Below are positions 39,528 to 48,130 of a stretch of DNA of 64,000 nucleotides, piece after piece. Position 1 is the first letter of the stretch. The number at the start of each line of letters is the position of its first letter. A program made the translations under genes and the position numbers. The DNA is from CAIWHR01 sp963779805. Lineage in GTDB: Bacteria > Pseudomonadota > Gammaproteobacteria > Burkholderiales > Casimicrobiaceae. The DNA is taken from NCBI GenBank assembly GCA_963779805.1, contig CAVZZN010000013.1, forward strand, positions 62,001 through 126,000. Direction: 5' to 3'. The notes beneath the pieces were generated by a model, which was not told where the DNA came from, made no database searches, and saw only the letters and a list, made by a program, of their open reading frames with translations.

Positions 39528-39978
39528 GCATCATCCCGCCGCTGCTCCCGCCGAAGCGCAGGCGCTCGCCGAGCGCGTGGCGGCCGGCATGTGGGAGCGC
39601 GACGATGCCTCGAAAGGACTGGGGATGCGCCTCGTGCGCGTCGCGCCGGGGCAGGCGGAGCTCGAGATGGCGATACGGGCCGACATGCTCAACGGCCACG
39701 CGATCTGCCATGGCGGCTTCATCTTCACCCTGGGCGACAGCGCGTTCGCCTACGCGTGCAACAGCTACAATCTGAGCACCGTCGCGTCGGGCTGCGGCAT
39801 CGATTTCCTGGCCCCGGCGCGCCTCGGCGACGTGCTGACCGCGCGCGCCCACGAGCGCAGCGCGAGCGGTCGCACCGGGGTGTACGACATCGAGATCACC
39901 AACCAGCGCGGCGACAAGATCGCGCTCTTTCGCGGCAAGAGCTACCGCATCAAGGGTCACGTCGTCGACCCGGTGTAG
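39520..39978 (+). CDS. paaI: Hydroxyphenylacetyl-CoA thioesterase, hotdog fold
   Basis: 152 residues. Hotdog thioesterase; in E. coli PaaI hydrolyses ring-hydroxylated phenylacetyl-CoA, rescuing CoA when later steps stall. GHAICHGGFIFTLGDSAFAY holds the catalytic Asp region, followed by DFLAPARLGD and IALFRGKSYRI. The ATG at 39520 lies eight bases inside paaH, so translation is coupled. Confidence 0.93.
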   Translation: MGEHHPAAAPAEAQALAERVAAGMWERDDASKGLGMRLVRVAPGQAELEMAIRADMLNGHAICHGGFIFTLGDSAFAYACNSYNLSTVASGCGIDFLAPARLGDVLTARAHERSASGRTGVYDIEITNQRGDKIALFRGKSYRIKGHVVDPV

Positions 39979-40032
39979 GGCGCCGCGACGGTGCTGCCTT
40001 TGCCGGCGCACCGGGCCATGGAGGAAACCGTC

Positions 40033-41349
40033 ATGCCCGCACGCAAGGCGCTCCCCGAGGAGCTCGAGCCGATCGAAACCGCGAGCCGCGACGAGCTCGC
40101 CGCATTGCAGCTCGAGCGCCTGCGCTGGTCGTTGCGGCACGCGTATGCCCACGTGCCGCACTATCGCCGCAAGTTCGACGATGCCGGCGTGCATCCGGAC
40201 GACGTGCGCTCGCTCGACGACCTCGCGCGCTTTCCGTTCACCACCAAGCGCGACCTGCGCGAGAACTATCCCTTCGGCATGTTCGCGGTGCCGCGCGAGA
40301 AGGTGGTGCGCGTGCACGCCTCGTCGGGCACGACGGGGCGACCCACGGTGGTCGGCTACACGGCGAAGGACATCGACACCTGGGCCACCGTGATGGCGCG
40401 GTCCATTCGCGCCGCGGGCGGACGCGCGGGCGACATCATCCACGTCGCGTACGGCTACGGTCTTTTCACCGGCGGCCTCGGGGCACACTACGGCGCGGAG
40501 AAGCTCGGGGCCACGGTGATCCCGATGTCGGGCGGGATGACCGAGCGGCAGGTGCAGCTCATCCACGATTTCAGGCCCGACATCATCATGGTCACGCCGT
40601 CGTACATGCTGGCGATCGCCGAGGAGATGCAGAAGCAGGGCCTCGATCCGCGTGCGTCGTCGCTGCGCATCGGCATCTTCGGCGCGGAGCCGTGGACGCC
40701 CGGCATGCGCGACGCGATCGAGGCGAAGCTCGACATGGATGCGATCGACATCTACGGGCTGTCCGAGATCATCGGCCCCGGCGTCGCGCAGGAATGCATC
40801 GAGACCAAGGACGGGCTCACGGTGTGGGAGGACCACTTCTATCCGGAGATCGTCGATCCGGAGACGGGCCGCGTGCTGCCCGAGGGCGAGAAGGGCGAGC
40901 TCGTGCTGACCTCGCTCACCAAGGAAGCGCTGCCCATGGTGCGCTATCGCACGCGCGATCTCACGCGGTTGCTGCCGCCCACCGCGCGCAGCATGCGGCG
41001 CATCGAGAAGATCACCGGCCGCAGCGACGACATGCTGATCATCCGCGGCGTGAACGTGTTCCCGACGCAGATCGAGGACCTCATCCTGAAGCAGCCGGAG
41101 CTCTCGCCGCATTACCTGCTCGAGGTCACGCGACCCGATCATCTGGACGAGATGACGGTCCACGTGGAGATGGGCCCCGAGCTCGGCCAGGGCAGCCAGG
41201 AGGCGCGCCACGCCGCGGCCGGCAAGCTCGAGCACAACATCAAGGCCTACATCGGCGTCACGACCACGGTGCGCCTTGCGCTGCCCGGAGGCATCGAGCG
41301 CTCCATCGGCAAGGCGAAGCGCATTCTCGACAAACGACCCAAGGACTAG
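40033..41349 (+). CDS. paaK: Phenylacetate-CoA ligase
   Basis: 438 residues. Activates phenylacetate with ATP and CoA. GGAGG sits ten bases before the ATG at 40033, better than the ATG at 40018 or the one at 39991. Adenylate-forming motifs: SSGTTGRPTVVGY (about 99-111), YGYGLFTGGLGAHYGAE, YGLSEIIGPGVAQEC, YRTRDLTRLL and the C-terminal ITGRSDDMLIIRGVNVFP hinge. Length fits the family. Confidence 0.96.
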   Translation: MPARKALPEELEPIETASRDELAALQLERLRWSLRHAYAHVPHYRRKFDDAGVHPDDVRSLDDLARFPFTTKRDLRENYPFGMFAVPREKVVRVHASSGTTGRPTVVGYTAKDIDTWATVMARSIRAAGGRAGDIIHVAYGYGLFTGGLGAHYGAEKLGATVIPMSGGMTERQVQLIHDFRPDIIMVTPSYMLAIAEEMQKQGLDPRASSLRIGIFGAEPWTPGMRDAIEAKLDMDAIDIYGLSEIIGPGVAQECIETKDGLTVWEDHFYPEIVDPETGRVLPEGEKGELVLTSLTKEALPMVRYRTRDLTRLLPPTARSMRRIEKITGRSDDMLIIRGVNVFPTQIEDLILKQPELSPHYLLEVTRPDHLDEMTVHVEMGPELGQGSQEARHAAAGKLEHNIKAYIGVTTTVRLALPGGIERSIGKAKRILDKRPKD

Positions 41350-41353
41350 AAAA

Positions 41354-42557
41354 GTGAACGAAGCCTTCATCTGCGATGCGCTGCGCACACCCTTCGGCCG
41401 CTACGGCGGCGCTCTCGCGAGCGTGCGCACGGACGATCTCGCGGCGATTCCGATCAGGGCCCTGATGGCGCGCAACGCGCGCGTCGATTGGGGGAAGCTG
41501 GACGACGTGATCTATGGCTGCGCCAACCAGGCCGGCGAGGACAATCGCAACGTCGCGCGGATGGCCGCGCTGCTGGCGGGCCTGCCGGACGAGCGTCCCG
41601 GGCGCGACCATCAACCGCTGTGCGGCTCGAGCCTCGATGCCATCGCGGTGGCGGCGCGGGCGATCCGGACAGGCGAAGCCGACGTCGTGATCGCGGGCGG
41701 CGTGGAAAGCATGACGCGCGCGCCGTTCGTGATGGGCAAGGCGGACTCCGCCTTCTCGCGCAGCGCCAGCATCTACGACACGACGATCGGCTGGCGCTTC
41801 GTGAATCCGCTGATGAAGGCGAAGTACGGCATCGATTCGATGCCGGAAACGGCGGAGAACGTCGCGGTGGAGTTCAAGATCGCGCGCGCGGACCAGGATG
41901 CGTTCGCGCTGCGCTCGCAGCAGCGCGCGATCGCAGCGCAGGAGAACGGCACGCTCGCGCAGGAGATCGTGCCGGTGTCGATCGCGCAGAAGAAGGGCGA
42001 TCCGCTGGTCGTCGACAAGGACGAGCACCCGCGGGCGACGAGCCTCGACGCGCTCGCGAAGCTGAAGCCCATCGTGCGTCCCGACGGCACCATCACCGCG
42101 GGCAATGCCTCGGGCGTCAACGACGGTGCCGCGGCGCTGCTGCTTGCGAGCGAGGCAGGGCGCGAAGCGCTATGGCCTGACGCCGCGTGCGCGCGTGGTC
42201 GGCGCCGCGACGGCCGGCGTGCCGCCGCGCGTCATGGGCATCGGCCCGGCACCGGCGACGCAGAAGCTCCTGGGCCGGCTGGGGTTGAAGATCGGGCAGA
42301 TGGACGTGATCGAGCTCAACGAGGCGTTCGCGGCGCAGGGTCTCGCCGTGCTGCGCATGCTGGGCGTCGCCGACGATGCGCCCAACGTCAATCCGAACGG
42401 CGGCGCCATCGCGCTGGGTCATCCGCTCGGCGCTTCGGGCGCGCGCCTCGCGACGACAGCGCTGCTGCAGCTCGAGCGCAGCAAGGGCCGCTACGGACTC
42501 GCCACCATGTGCATCGGCGTCGGGCAGGGCATCGCGCTGGTGATCGAGCGCGTGTGA
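41354..42557 (+). CDS. paaJ: 3-oxoadipyl-CoA thiolase
   Basis: About 401 residues from GTG 41354. Cleaves 3-oxoadipyl-CoA to acetyl-CoA and succinyl-CoA. LCGSSLDAIAVAARAI holds the nucleophilic Cys (about residue 91), GVESMTRAPFVMGK and the C-terminal NPNGGAIALGHPLGASG and MCIGVGQG (second Cys) are intact. One net +1 frame break near 42163 (extra G in GCAGGGC). In addition residues 84-88 read RDHQP where relatives have ATINR or ATVNR: an extra G near 41600 and a missing C near 41617 compensate each other. Last gene of the paa operon; paaJ and pcaF are hard to tell apart by sequence, context favours paaJ. Confidence 0.93.
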
Positions 42558-42598
42558 CGCAAACCGGACTCCTTACCGGAGTAGAGCTGCGCGCATCA

Positions 42599-42634
42599 CC
42601 CCGTTACTCGGAGTATTTACTCTGAGTAACGGGG
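42599..42634. repeat. TTACTCNGAGTAA element, copy D
   Basis: CCCCG, TTACTCGGAGTAT (42604-42616), TTACTCTGAGTAA (42617-42629), CGGGG between the convergent thiolase and LysR genes. The outer arms pair over about 17 bases. The LysR stop codon is part of the right half (minus-strand TAA at 42617-42619). A smaller hairpin ACTCC-TTACC-GGAGT (42568-42582) immediately after the thiolase stop may be a decayed copy or the terminator of the paa operon. Confidence 0.8.
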
Positions 42635-43525
42635 TTGGCGCTCGGCGAAGAGCTTCACGATGCGTTCGCGCAACCAGCGATGGCCCGGATCGCCGTCGAA
42701 GCGCCACGACCAGTGCACGCTGACGTCGAAGGCCGGCAAGCCCACGCGCGGGTGCCACACCGCGTAGTCGCCGAGCTGCTGGAACGCCTCGGCCAGGCGC
42801 GACGGCATGACCACCGCGAGATCCGAGTCCGCCAGGATGCGCGGCAGCACCATGAAATGCGGCAGGGTGAGGCGAACGCGCGCCGCGAGTCCCAGCGCGT
42901 CCAGCGCGCGCGCCGTCGCCGGGTGCGAGCGCACCACCGCGTAATGTAGTCGGGCGAGGGCGCGCCGCGTCGGCCGCGCGCCGGCCGCCGGATGGCTCCG
43001 CCGCATCACCACCACGTACCGCTCGTGCAGCAGGAACCGGCGCTCGACATGCGCGAGCACGGGCAGGTAGCCCAGCGCGAGATCGATGCGTCCGGATTCC
43101 AGCGCGGGCTGGATGTCCGGCTGCTCCAGCTGGAACACCTCGAGGCGCACCCCGGGGGCTTCGTCGGCGAGCGCCGCGAGCACCGGCGGCAGGAACACCG
43201 TTTCGCCGATGTCGCTCATGTGCAGGCGAAACGTCCGCGCCGACGCCGCGGGATCGTAGCGCTCGTTGTCGCGCAGCGCCTGCTCGAGCACGCGCAGCGC
43301 CTCGTTCACCGCCACCGCGAGCCGGTCCGCCGTCGCGGTGGGCGCCATGCCGCCCTGGCTGCGCACGAACAGCGGATCGCGATAGAACAGCCGCAGCGCG
43401 CGCAGGTCGTGGCTCACCGTCGGCTGGGACACGCCGAGCTCCTCGGCGGCCCGGCTCACGCTGCGCGCCGCGTGCACGGCGCGAAAGGTCCGCAGCAGGT
43501 TGAGATCGACGTCGGCAGTATTCAT
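42617..43525 (-). CDS. LysR-family transcriptional regulator
   Basis: 302 residues. N-terminal winged helix-turn-helix (LLRTFRAVHAARSVSRAAEE, then LGVSQPTVSHDLRALR, residues 10-45) followed by a periplasmic-binding-like effector domain with a LysR_substrate fold. Transcribed divergently from the two-subunit indolepyruvate oxidoreductase gene, so it likely controls that operon; the effector may be an aromatic keto acid or acid, which is inference. The C-terminus reads ERQPRYSE: the final Tyr-Ser-Glu and the stop derive from the palindromic element at 42599-42634. Confidence 0.9.
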   Translation of the reverse strand: MNTADVDLNLLRTFRAVHAARSVSRAAEELGVSQPTVSHDLRALRLFYRDPLFVRSQGGMAPTATADRLAVAVNEALRVLEQALRDNERYDPAASARTFRLHMSDIGETVFLPPVLAALADEAPGVRLEVFQLEQPDIQPALESGRIDLALGYLPVLAHVERRFLLHERYVVVMRRSHPAAGARPTRRALARLHYAVVRSHPATARALDALGLAARVRLTLPHFMVLPRILADSDLAVVMPSRLAEAFQQLGDYAVWHPRVGLPAFDVSVHWSWRFDGDPGHRWLRERIVKLFAERQPRYSE

Positions 43526-43619
43526 GGACTGAATGAGCGATATCGGCCATATCGTATCGACAGATGATACCGCGCTGTCCTAAAGTGGCGAACCCGCGCG
43601 GCGGACCCGCACTCGGTCC

Positions 43620-43660
43620 TGCTCGGAGTAAAACGCGCGCCTTCTGCTCCGAGTAACGGG
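43620..43660. repeat. TTACTCNGAGTAA element, copy E, diverged
   Basis: TGCTCGGAGTAA (43620-43631), AACGCGCGCCTTC, TGCTCCGAGTAA (43645-43656), CGGG. The outer T-A pair of each half has changed to TG, so the palindromes are imperfect. It sits between the divergent LysR and oxidoreductase genes, about 40 bases before the ATG of the latter, where it could affect its mRNA leader. Confidence 0.7.
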
Positions 43661-43701
43661 TTTCACGTTTGGCCGGCGCCGGTTCCGTCGCCAAGGACAG
43701 C

Positions 43702-45855
43702 ATGGAAGTCTCGTTCAGCAGGGAAGTCGAGGAATTGCGGCTCGGTGCCGGCGAGACCTTCCACGGGGAAGGGATCCTCGCGATCACCAAGGCGCTGCTG
43801 CAGTCGGGTGTGGCCTATGTCGGCGGGTACCAGGGTGCGCCGGTCTCGCACCTCATGGACGTGCTGGTGCAGGCGAAGGATTACCTGCGCGAGCTGGGGG
43901 TGCACGTCGAGGCGTGCGCCAACGAGGCGTCCGCCGCGGCCATGCTCGGCGCTTCGCTCGCGTATCCGCTGCGCGGGGCGGTGACGTGGAAGTCGATCGT
44001 CGGCACCAACGTCGCGGCCGATGCGCTCTCGAACCTCGCCTCGCCCGGCGTCCTCGGCGGTGCGCTCATCATCATCGGCGAGGATTACGGCGAGGGCGCG
44101 AGCGTCATCCAGGAGCGCACGTACGCCTACGCGCTGAAGTCCTCGCTCGTGCTGCTCGACCCGCGGCCCGACCTCGCGCAGATGGTGCGCATGGTCGAGC
44201 ACGGCTTCGCCATCTCCGAAGCGTCCAACATGCCGGCGATGCTGCAGCTTCGCATCCGCGCCTGCCACGTGCGCGGCAGCTTCGAGTGCAAGGACAACGT
44301 CGCGCCTGCCGTTTCCACCCGGCACCTGATGGCGAGCCCGGCGCCCTTCGATTACGCGCGCCTGTCGCATCCGCCCGTGACCTTCTCGCAGGAGAAGCTC
44401 AAGTTCGAGCACCGCATTCCGGCAGCGCGGCGCTACATCCTCGAGCACGCGCTGAACGAGATCTTCCCCGGCACGCGCGACGACCTCGGCCTGATCGTGC
44501 AGGGCGGGTTGTACAACTCGGTCATCGGGGCACTGGGCGAGCTCGCGCTCGCCGACGCGTTCGGCCGCGCAGCGCTGCCGATCCTCGCGCTCAACGTGAC
44601 CTATCCGCTGGTGCCCGAGCAGATCCGCGATTTCTGCATCGGCAAGAAGGCCGTGCTCGTGATCGAGGAAGGCCAGCCGGAATTCATCGAGCACGAGGTC
44701 ATTGCCACGCTTCGCCGCAACGATGTCCAGACGGCGGTGCACGGCAAGGACATGCTGCCGCTCGCCGGCGAATACAGCGTCGAGGTGCTCGCGCAGGGAC
44801 TGCTGGAATTCGTCGCGAGGCGCGCTCCGGATCTCGATGTGGCCGCAGGGCGCGAATGGATCGAGGCGACCGCGGCGCGGCGCGCCGCCGTGAGCGCCGC
44901 GCTGGGAAACCCGCTGCCGGCGCGGCCGCCGCAGTTCTGCATCGGCTGCCCCGAGCGCCCGGTGTTCGCGGCACTGAAGCTCGTACAGACCGAGATCGGC
45001 CCGGTGCACATCGCCGCCGACATCGGCTGCCATTCGTTCGCCACGTTCGAGCCGTTCCGCTCGGGTCACTCGATCCTCGGCTACGGCATGAGCCTCGCGA
45101 GCCGCGCCGGGGTGTCGCCGATGATGAAGCGGCGCGCGCTGGCCATCATGGGCGACGGCGGCTTCTGGCACAACGGTCTGCTCACCGGCGTGCAGTCGGC
45201 GCTGTTCAACGGCGACGACGCGGTGCTGCTGATCATGAAGAACGGCTACACGTCGGCGACGGGCACGCAGGAGATCATTTCGACGCCGAGCGAAGAGGCG
45301 AGAGAGCACGCGGCGGACAAGACTCGCAGCGTCGTCGCCGACAATCGCCTGATCGAGCAGACGCTGCGGGGCCTCGGCGTGAAGTGGCTGCGGTCCGTGG
45401 ACAGCTATCGCGTGGACGCGATGCGTCGCACGCTGCGCGAGGCCTTCACGACGGACTTCGCGGGACTCAAGGTCGTCATCGCGGAAGGCGAATGCCAGCT
45501 CGAGCGGCAGCGCCGCGTGAAGCCCTGGCGCTCGCAGCTGCTGAAGCAGGGCAAGCGCGTGGTGCGGGTGAAGTATGGCGTGGACGAGGACACGTGCTCG
45601 GGCGATCACTCCTGCATCCGGCTTTCAGGCTGTCCGACGTTGTCGGTGAAGCCGGGCAGCGATCCGCTCAAGGTCGATCCGGTCGCCACCGTGCTCGACG
45701 GCTGCGTCGGTTGCGGCCTGTGCGGAGAGAATGCGCACGCCGCCGCGCTTTGCCCTTCGTTCTACCGTGCCGAGGTGATCCAGAACCCCGGTTGGCGCGA
45801 TCGGGTGGCGGCCGCCGTTCGTGGCGCCGTGATGCGCGTTCTGCAGCCGGCATGA
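43702..45855 (+). CDS. iorA: Indolepyruvate ferredoxin oxidoreductase, alpha-type subunit
   Basis: 717 residues from ATG 43702 (the frame is open 11 codons further). Thiamine-dependent oxidative decarboxylation of arylpyruvates to arylacetyl-CoA. Pyrimidine domain with GGYQGAPVSHLMDVL and EACANEASAAAMLGAS; ThDP domain with PPQFCIGCPERPVF, ADIGCHSF and the Mg-binding MGDGGFWHNGL...NGYTSATG. The C-terminal ferredoxin domain has CSGDHSCIRLSGCP and CVGCGLCGENAHAAALCP; the second motif departs from the standard CxxCxxCxxxC spacing. Followed 16 bases later by the beta subunit gene. Confidence 0.92.
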   Translation: MEVSFSREVEELRLGAGETFHGEGILAITKALLQSGVAYVGGYQGAPVSHLMDVLVQAKDYLRELGVHVEACANEASAAAMLGASLAYPLRGAVTWKSIVGTNVAADALSNLASPGVLGGALIIIGEDYGEGASVIQERTYAYALKSSLVLLDPRPDLAQMVRMVEHGFAISEASNMPAMLQLRIRACHVRGSFECKDNVAPAVSTRHLMASPAPFDYARLSHPPVTFSQEKLKFEHRIPAARRYILEHALNEIFPGTRDDLGLIVQGGLYNSVIGALGELALADAFGRAALPILALNVTYPLVPEQIRDFCIGKKAVLVIEEGQPEFIEHEVIATLRRNDVQTAVHGKDMLPLAGEYSVEVLAQGLLEFVARRAPDLDVAAGREWIEATAARRAAVSAALGNPLPARPPQFCIGCPERPVFAALKLVQTEIGPVHIAADIGCHSFATFEPFRSGHSILGYGMSLASRAGVSPMMKRRALAIMGDGGFWHNGLLTGVQSALFNGDDAVLLIMKNGYTSATGTQEIISTPSEEAREHAADKTRSVVADNRLIEQTLRGLGVKWLRSVDSYRVDAMRRTLREAFTTDFAGLKVVIAEGECQLERQRRVKPWRSQLLKQGKRVVRVKYGVDEDTCSGDHSCIRLSGCPTLSVKPGSDPLKVDPVATVLDGCVGCGLCGENAHAAALCPSFYRAEVIQNPGWRDRVAAAVRGAVMRVLQPA

Positions 45856-45871
45856 GTGCCGTCGGAACCGG

Positions 45872-47482
45872 ATGGACATCGCGGCCATGAAGCCCGTGCG
45901 CATCCTGATCGCCGCCCTCGGCGGGCAGGGCGGTGGCGTGCTCGCGCAGTGGCTGGTCGATGCCGCAACCCGCGCCGGTTTTGCCGCCCAGGGCACGTCC
46001 ATTCCGGGCGTTGCGCAGCGCACCGGGGCGACGACCTATTACGTCGAGATCTTCCCGGTGCCGGTGAAGGAGCTTGCAGGCGCGCGCCCGGTGCTCGGCC
46101 TCTATCCCGTGCCGGGTGCGATCGATCTCGTCGTCGCGTCGGAGTTGCTGGAAGCAGGACGCGTGCTGCAGGCCGGCATGATCGGGCCGCATCGCACGCA
46201 CGTCGTGACGTCCACCAGCCGCACGCTGACCACCGCCGAGAAGCTTCCGCTCGGCGACGGCCGCTTCCCTTCGGAACGCCTGCTCGACGTGCTGCGCGGC
46301 AACAGCCGCACGTTCACCGCCTTCGACATGGATGCGTGCGCCGCCGGTGCAGGCACGGTGGTGAGTGCCGTGATGCTGGGCGCGATCGCGGCATCCGGCG
46401 TGCTGCCGTTCGGCAGCGACGTGTTCGAGGCAGTCATTCGCGCCTCCGGCGTGGGCGTGGATGCCAGCCTGCGCGGATTCGCGGCCGGTGCGGCGGGCGC
46501 AGGGGCGCCTGCGGGGGCGGATGCTGCGCCGTTGCCGGTCAGGACCGCGCCGCAAGGCAGCGCGAGTGCCGACGCCGAATTTCCCGAGGCCGCTGCACCG
46601 ATGGTGGCGCTCGGCAGCGAACGCCTGCGCGAGTTCCAGGACGAGCGCTACGCGCAGCTCTATCGCGAGCGCGTGTTGCGCGTGCTCGCGGCGGAGCGCA
46701 TGGCCGATCCCGCCGGTGCGCACGAGTATGCCCTCACCCGGGAGGCGGCACGCTTTCTGGCGCTGTGGATGGCGTTCGACGACATCGTGCGCGTCGCCGG
46801 GTTGAAGTGCCGCGCCAGTCGCTTCGAGCGCGTGCGCAAGGAGGTGAACGCCCGGCCCGACGACGTCGTGCACATCGTCGACCATTTCAGGCCGGGCGTG
46901 CCCGAGTTCGCGGGCATGCTGCCCCCGCGGCTCGCCCGTGCGCTGCTGCGCTGGGATGCGGGCCGACAGGTGCGCGGACGCGCGCCATGGTCGTTCCCGC
47001 TGCATCTGAAGACGCACTCGGTCGCGGGCATGCTTGCGCTGCGCGTGCTCGCGGGGCTGCGCGTGCTGCGGCGGCACAGCGCGCGCTACGTCGGTGAGCA
47101 GCGCGACATCGAGCGCTGGCTCGGAGCCATCGGGACCGCCGCGCGCGAGGATTGGCAGCTCGCGCACGAGATCGCGTTGTGCGGGCGGCTCATCAAGGGT
47201 TACGGCGAGACGAACCTGCGCGGAAAGGGTAATCTCGCGCACATCCTCGAGCACGTCGCCGCGGGCGCCGCTCCGGTTGCGGCGCGCGCGGCGCACGTGC
47301 GCGAGGCCCGCGAAGCCGCACTCGCGGACGAGGCGGGCAAGGCGCTCGACGCCGCGCTCGCGAAGCACGGCGCTCCGCCGCGCCCCGTCGTGGCGCAACC
47401 GATACGCTGGATGCGAAGGCCCGGCGCGCGCACGGCCGAGGGTGGCCGCGAGCGCGAGCCCTCGCGTGCAGGACGACACTAG
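45872..47482 (+). CDS. iorB: Indolepyruvate ferredoxin oxidoreductase, beta-type subunit with extended C-terminus
   Basis: 536 residues. N-terminal gamma-type domain (about 1-200): RILIAALGGQGGGVLAQWLV, GTSIPGVAQRTGATTYYVEI. A Gly/Ala-rich linker (about 203-230) leads to a roughly 300-residue C-terminal region with no motif I can name (DUF6537-like in related proteins), much longer than archaeal IorB of about 200 residues. Forms an operon with iorA and probably the thioesterase and TRAP genes. Start could also be the Met at 45887. Confidence 0.88.
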   Translation: MDIAAMKPVRILIAALGGQGGGVLAQWLVDAATRAGFAAQGTSIPGVAQRTGATTYYVEIFPVPVKELAGARPVLGLYPVPGAIDLVVASELLEAGRVLQAGMIGPHRTHVVTSTSRTLTTAEKLPLGDGRFPSERLLDVLRGNSRTFTAFDMDACAAGAGTVVSAVMLGAIAASGVLPFGSDVFEAVIRASGVGVDASLRGFAAGAAGAGAPAGADAAPLPVRTAPQGSASADAEFPEAAAPMVALGSERLREFQDERYAQLYRERVLRVLAAERMADPAGAHEYALTREAARFLALWMAFDDIVRVAGLKCRASRFERVRKEVNARPDDVVHIVDHFRPGVPEFAGMLPPRLARALLRWDAGRQVRGRAPWSFPLHLKTHSVAGMLALRVLAGLRVLRRHSARYVGEQRDIERWLGAIGTAAREDWQLAHEIALCGRLIKGYGETNLRGKGNLAHILEHVAAGAAPVAARAAHVREAREAALADEAGKALDAALAKHGAPPRPVVAQPIRWMRRPGARTAEGGREREPSRAGRH

Positions 47483-47510
47483 GATGAAACTGCCCCCGAA
47501 CTCGCTTTGT

Positions 47511-47630
47511 GCGGCTACGCCGCATCCCGCTTCGCGGGACCAGCCGTCGGCTGTCCTGCGGCCTTCGACCTTGTGCTCGCTCCCCCCGGGGAGCCCGTCA
47601 GTGGCTCGGGGCGGCCCTTCGCCCACTGAC
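47511..47630. repeat. Hairpin-array repeat before the thioesterase gene
   Basis: Three consecutive hairpins, each five base pairs with a three-base loop and two-base spacing: GCGGC-TAC-GCCGC (47511-47523), CCCGC-TTC-GCGGG (47526-47538), CAGCC-GTC-GGCTG (47541-47553). A fourth, longer stem GTCAGTGG/CCACTGAC (47597-47604 and 47623-47630) ends directly at the next start codon and has CTCGGGGCGGCCC in its loop, shared with the array inside the helicase gene at 12.1 kb. The regularity suggests a dispersed palindromic repeat. Confidence 0.55.
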
Positions 47631-48071
47631 ATGAGCAGGATCCACACGACGCGCTTCACCGTGGAGTTCGGCGACTGCGATCCCGCGCAGATCGTGTTCT
47701 ATCCGAACTATTTCCGCTGGATGGACGCGGCATCGCTGCACTACTTCCGCGCGATCGGAGTGCCGAACTGGCACCAGCGCGAAGCTGCGGATGGCGTGCT
47801 GGGCATGCCGCTCGTCGACGCCCAGGCGACGTTCAAGGCGCCCGCCACCTACGGCGACGAGATCGAGGTCGACACCTCGATCCTCGAGTGGCGCCGCAAG
47901 AGCGTGGTGCTGCAGCACCTGATCCGGCGCGGCGACGTCCTGCTCGTCGAAGGGCGCGAGGTCCGCGTGTTCGCGCGCCGGCACCCCGACGATCCGAAGC
48001 GCATCCAGGCGGTGCCGCCGCCCGCCGACATCCGGGCGCTGTGCGAAGCGGGCGACGAGCCGAGCATCTGA
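47631..48071 (+). CDS. Hotdog-fold acyl-CoA thioesterase (4-hydroxybenzoyl-CoA type)
   Basis: 146 residues. VEFGDCDPAQIVFYPNYFRW with the catalytic Asp (about residue 17) is the signature of the 4-hydroxybenzoyl-CoA thioesterase/YbgC group. Downstream of an arylacetyl-CoA producing oxidoreductase, it may release arylacetates from CoA thioesters; this is inference. The start was taken at ATG 47631 because similarity begins there; an in-frame ATG at 47484 would add 49 residues encoded by the hairpin-array repeat. No clear ribosome-binding site precedes 47631; the adjoining stem may matter for initiation. Confidence 0.85.
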   Translation: MSRIHTTRFTVEFGDCDPAQIVFYPNYFRWMDAASLHYFRAIGVPNWHQREAADGVLGMPLVDAQATFKAPATYGDEIEVDTSILEWRRKSVVLQHLIRRGDVLLVEGREVRVFARRHPDDPKRIQAVPPPADIRALCEAGDEPSI

Positions 48072-48130
48072 CGCGGCGGCGCAAGAGCAGCCATAGACGC
48101 GGCCTCGAGCCGCGCGAAAGGAGGGCAAGC

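Noticed and set aside
32488..43660. TTACTCNGAGTAA elements as operators of a paa regulon
   Set aside because: Four of five lie in or beside the paa region, but they occur at 3' ends, inside the operon and at one unrelated convergent gene pair, which is not the pattern of promoter operators.
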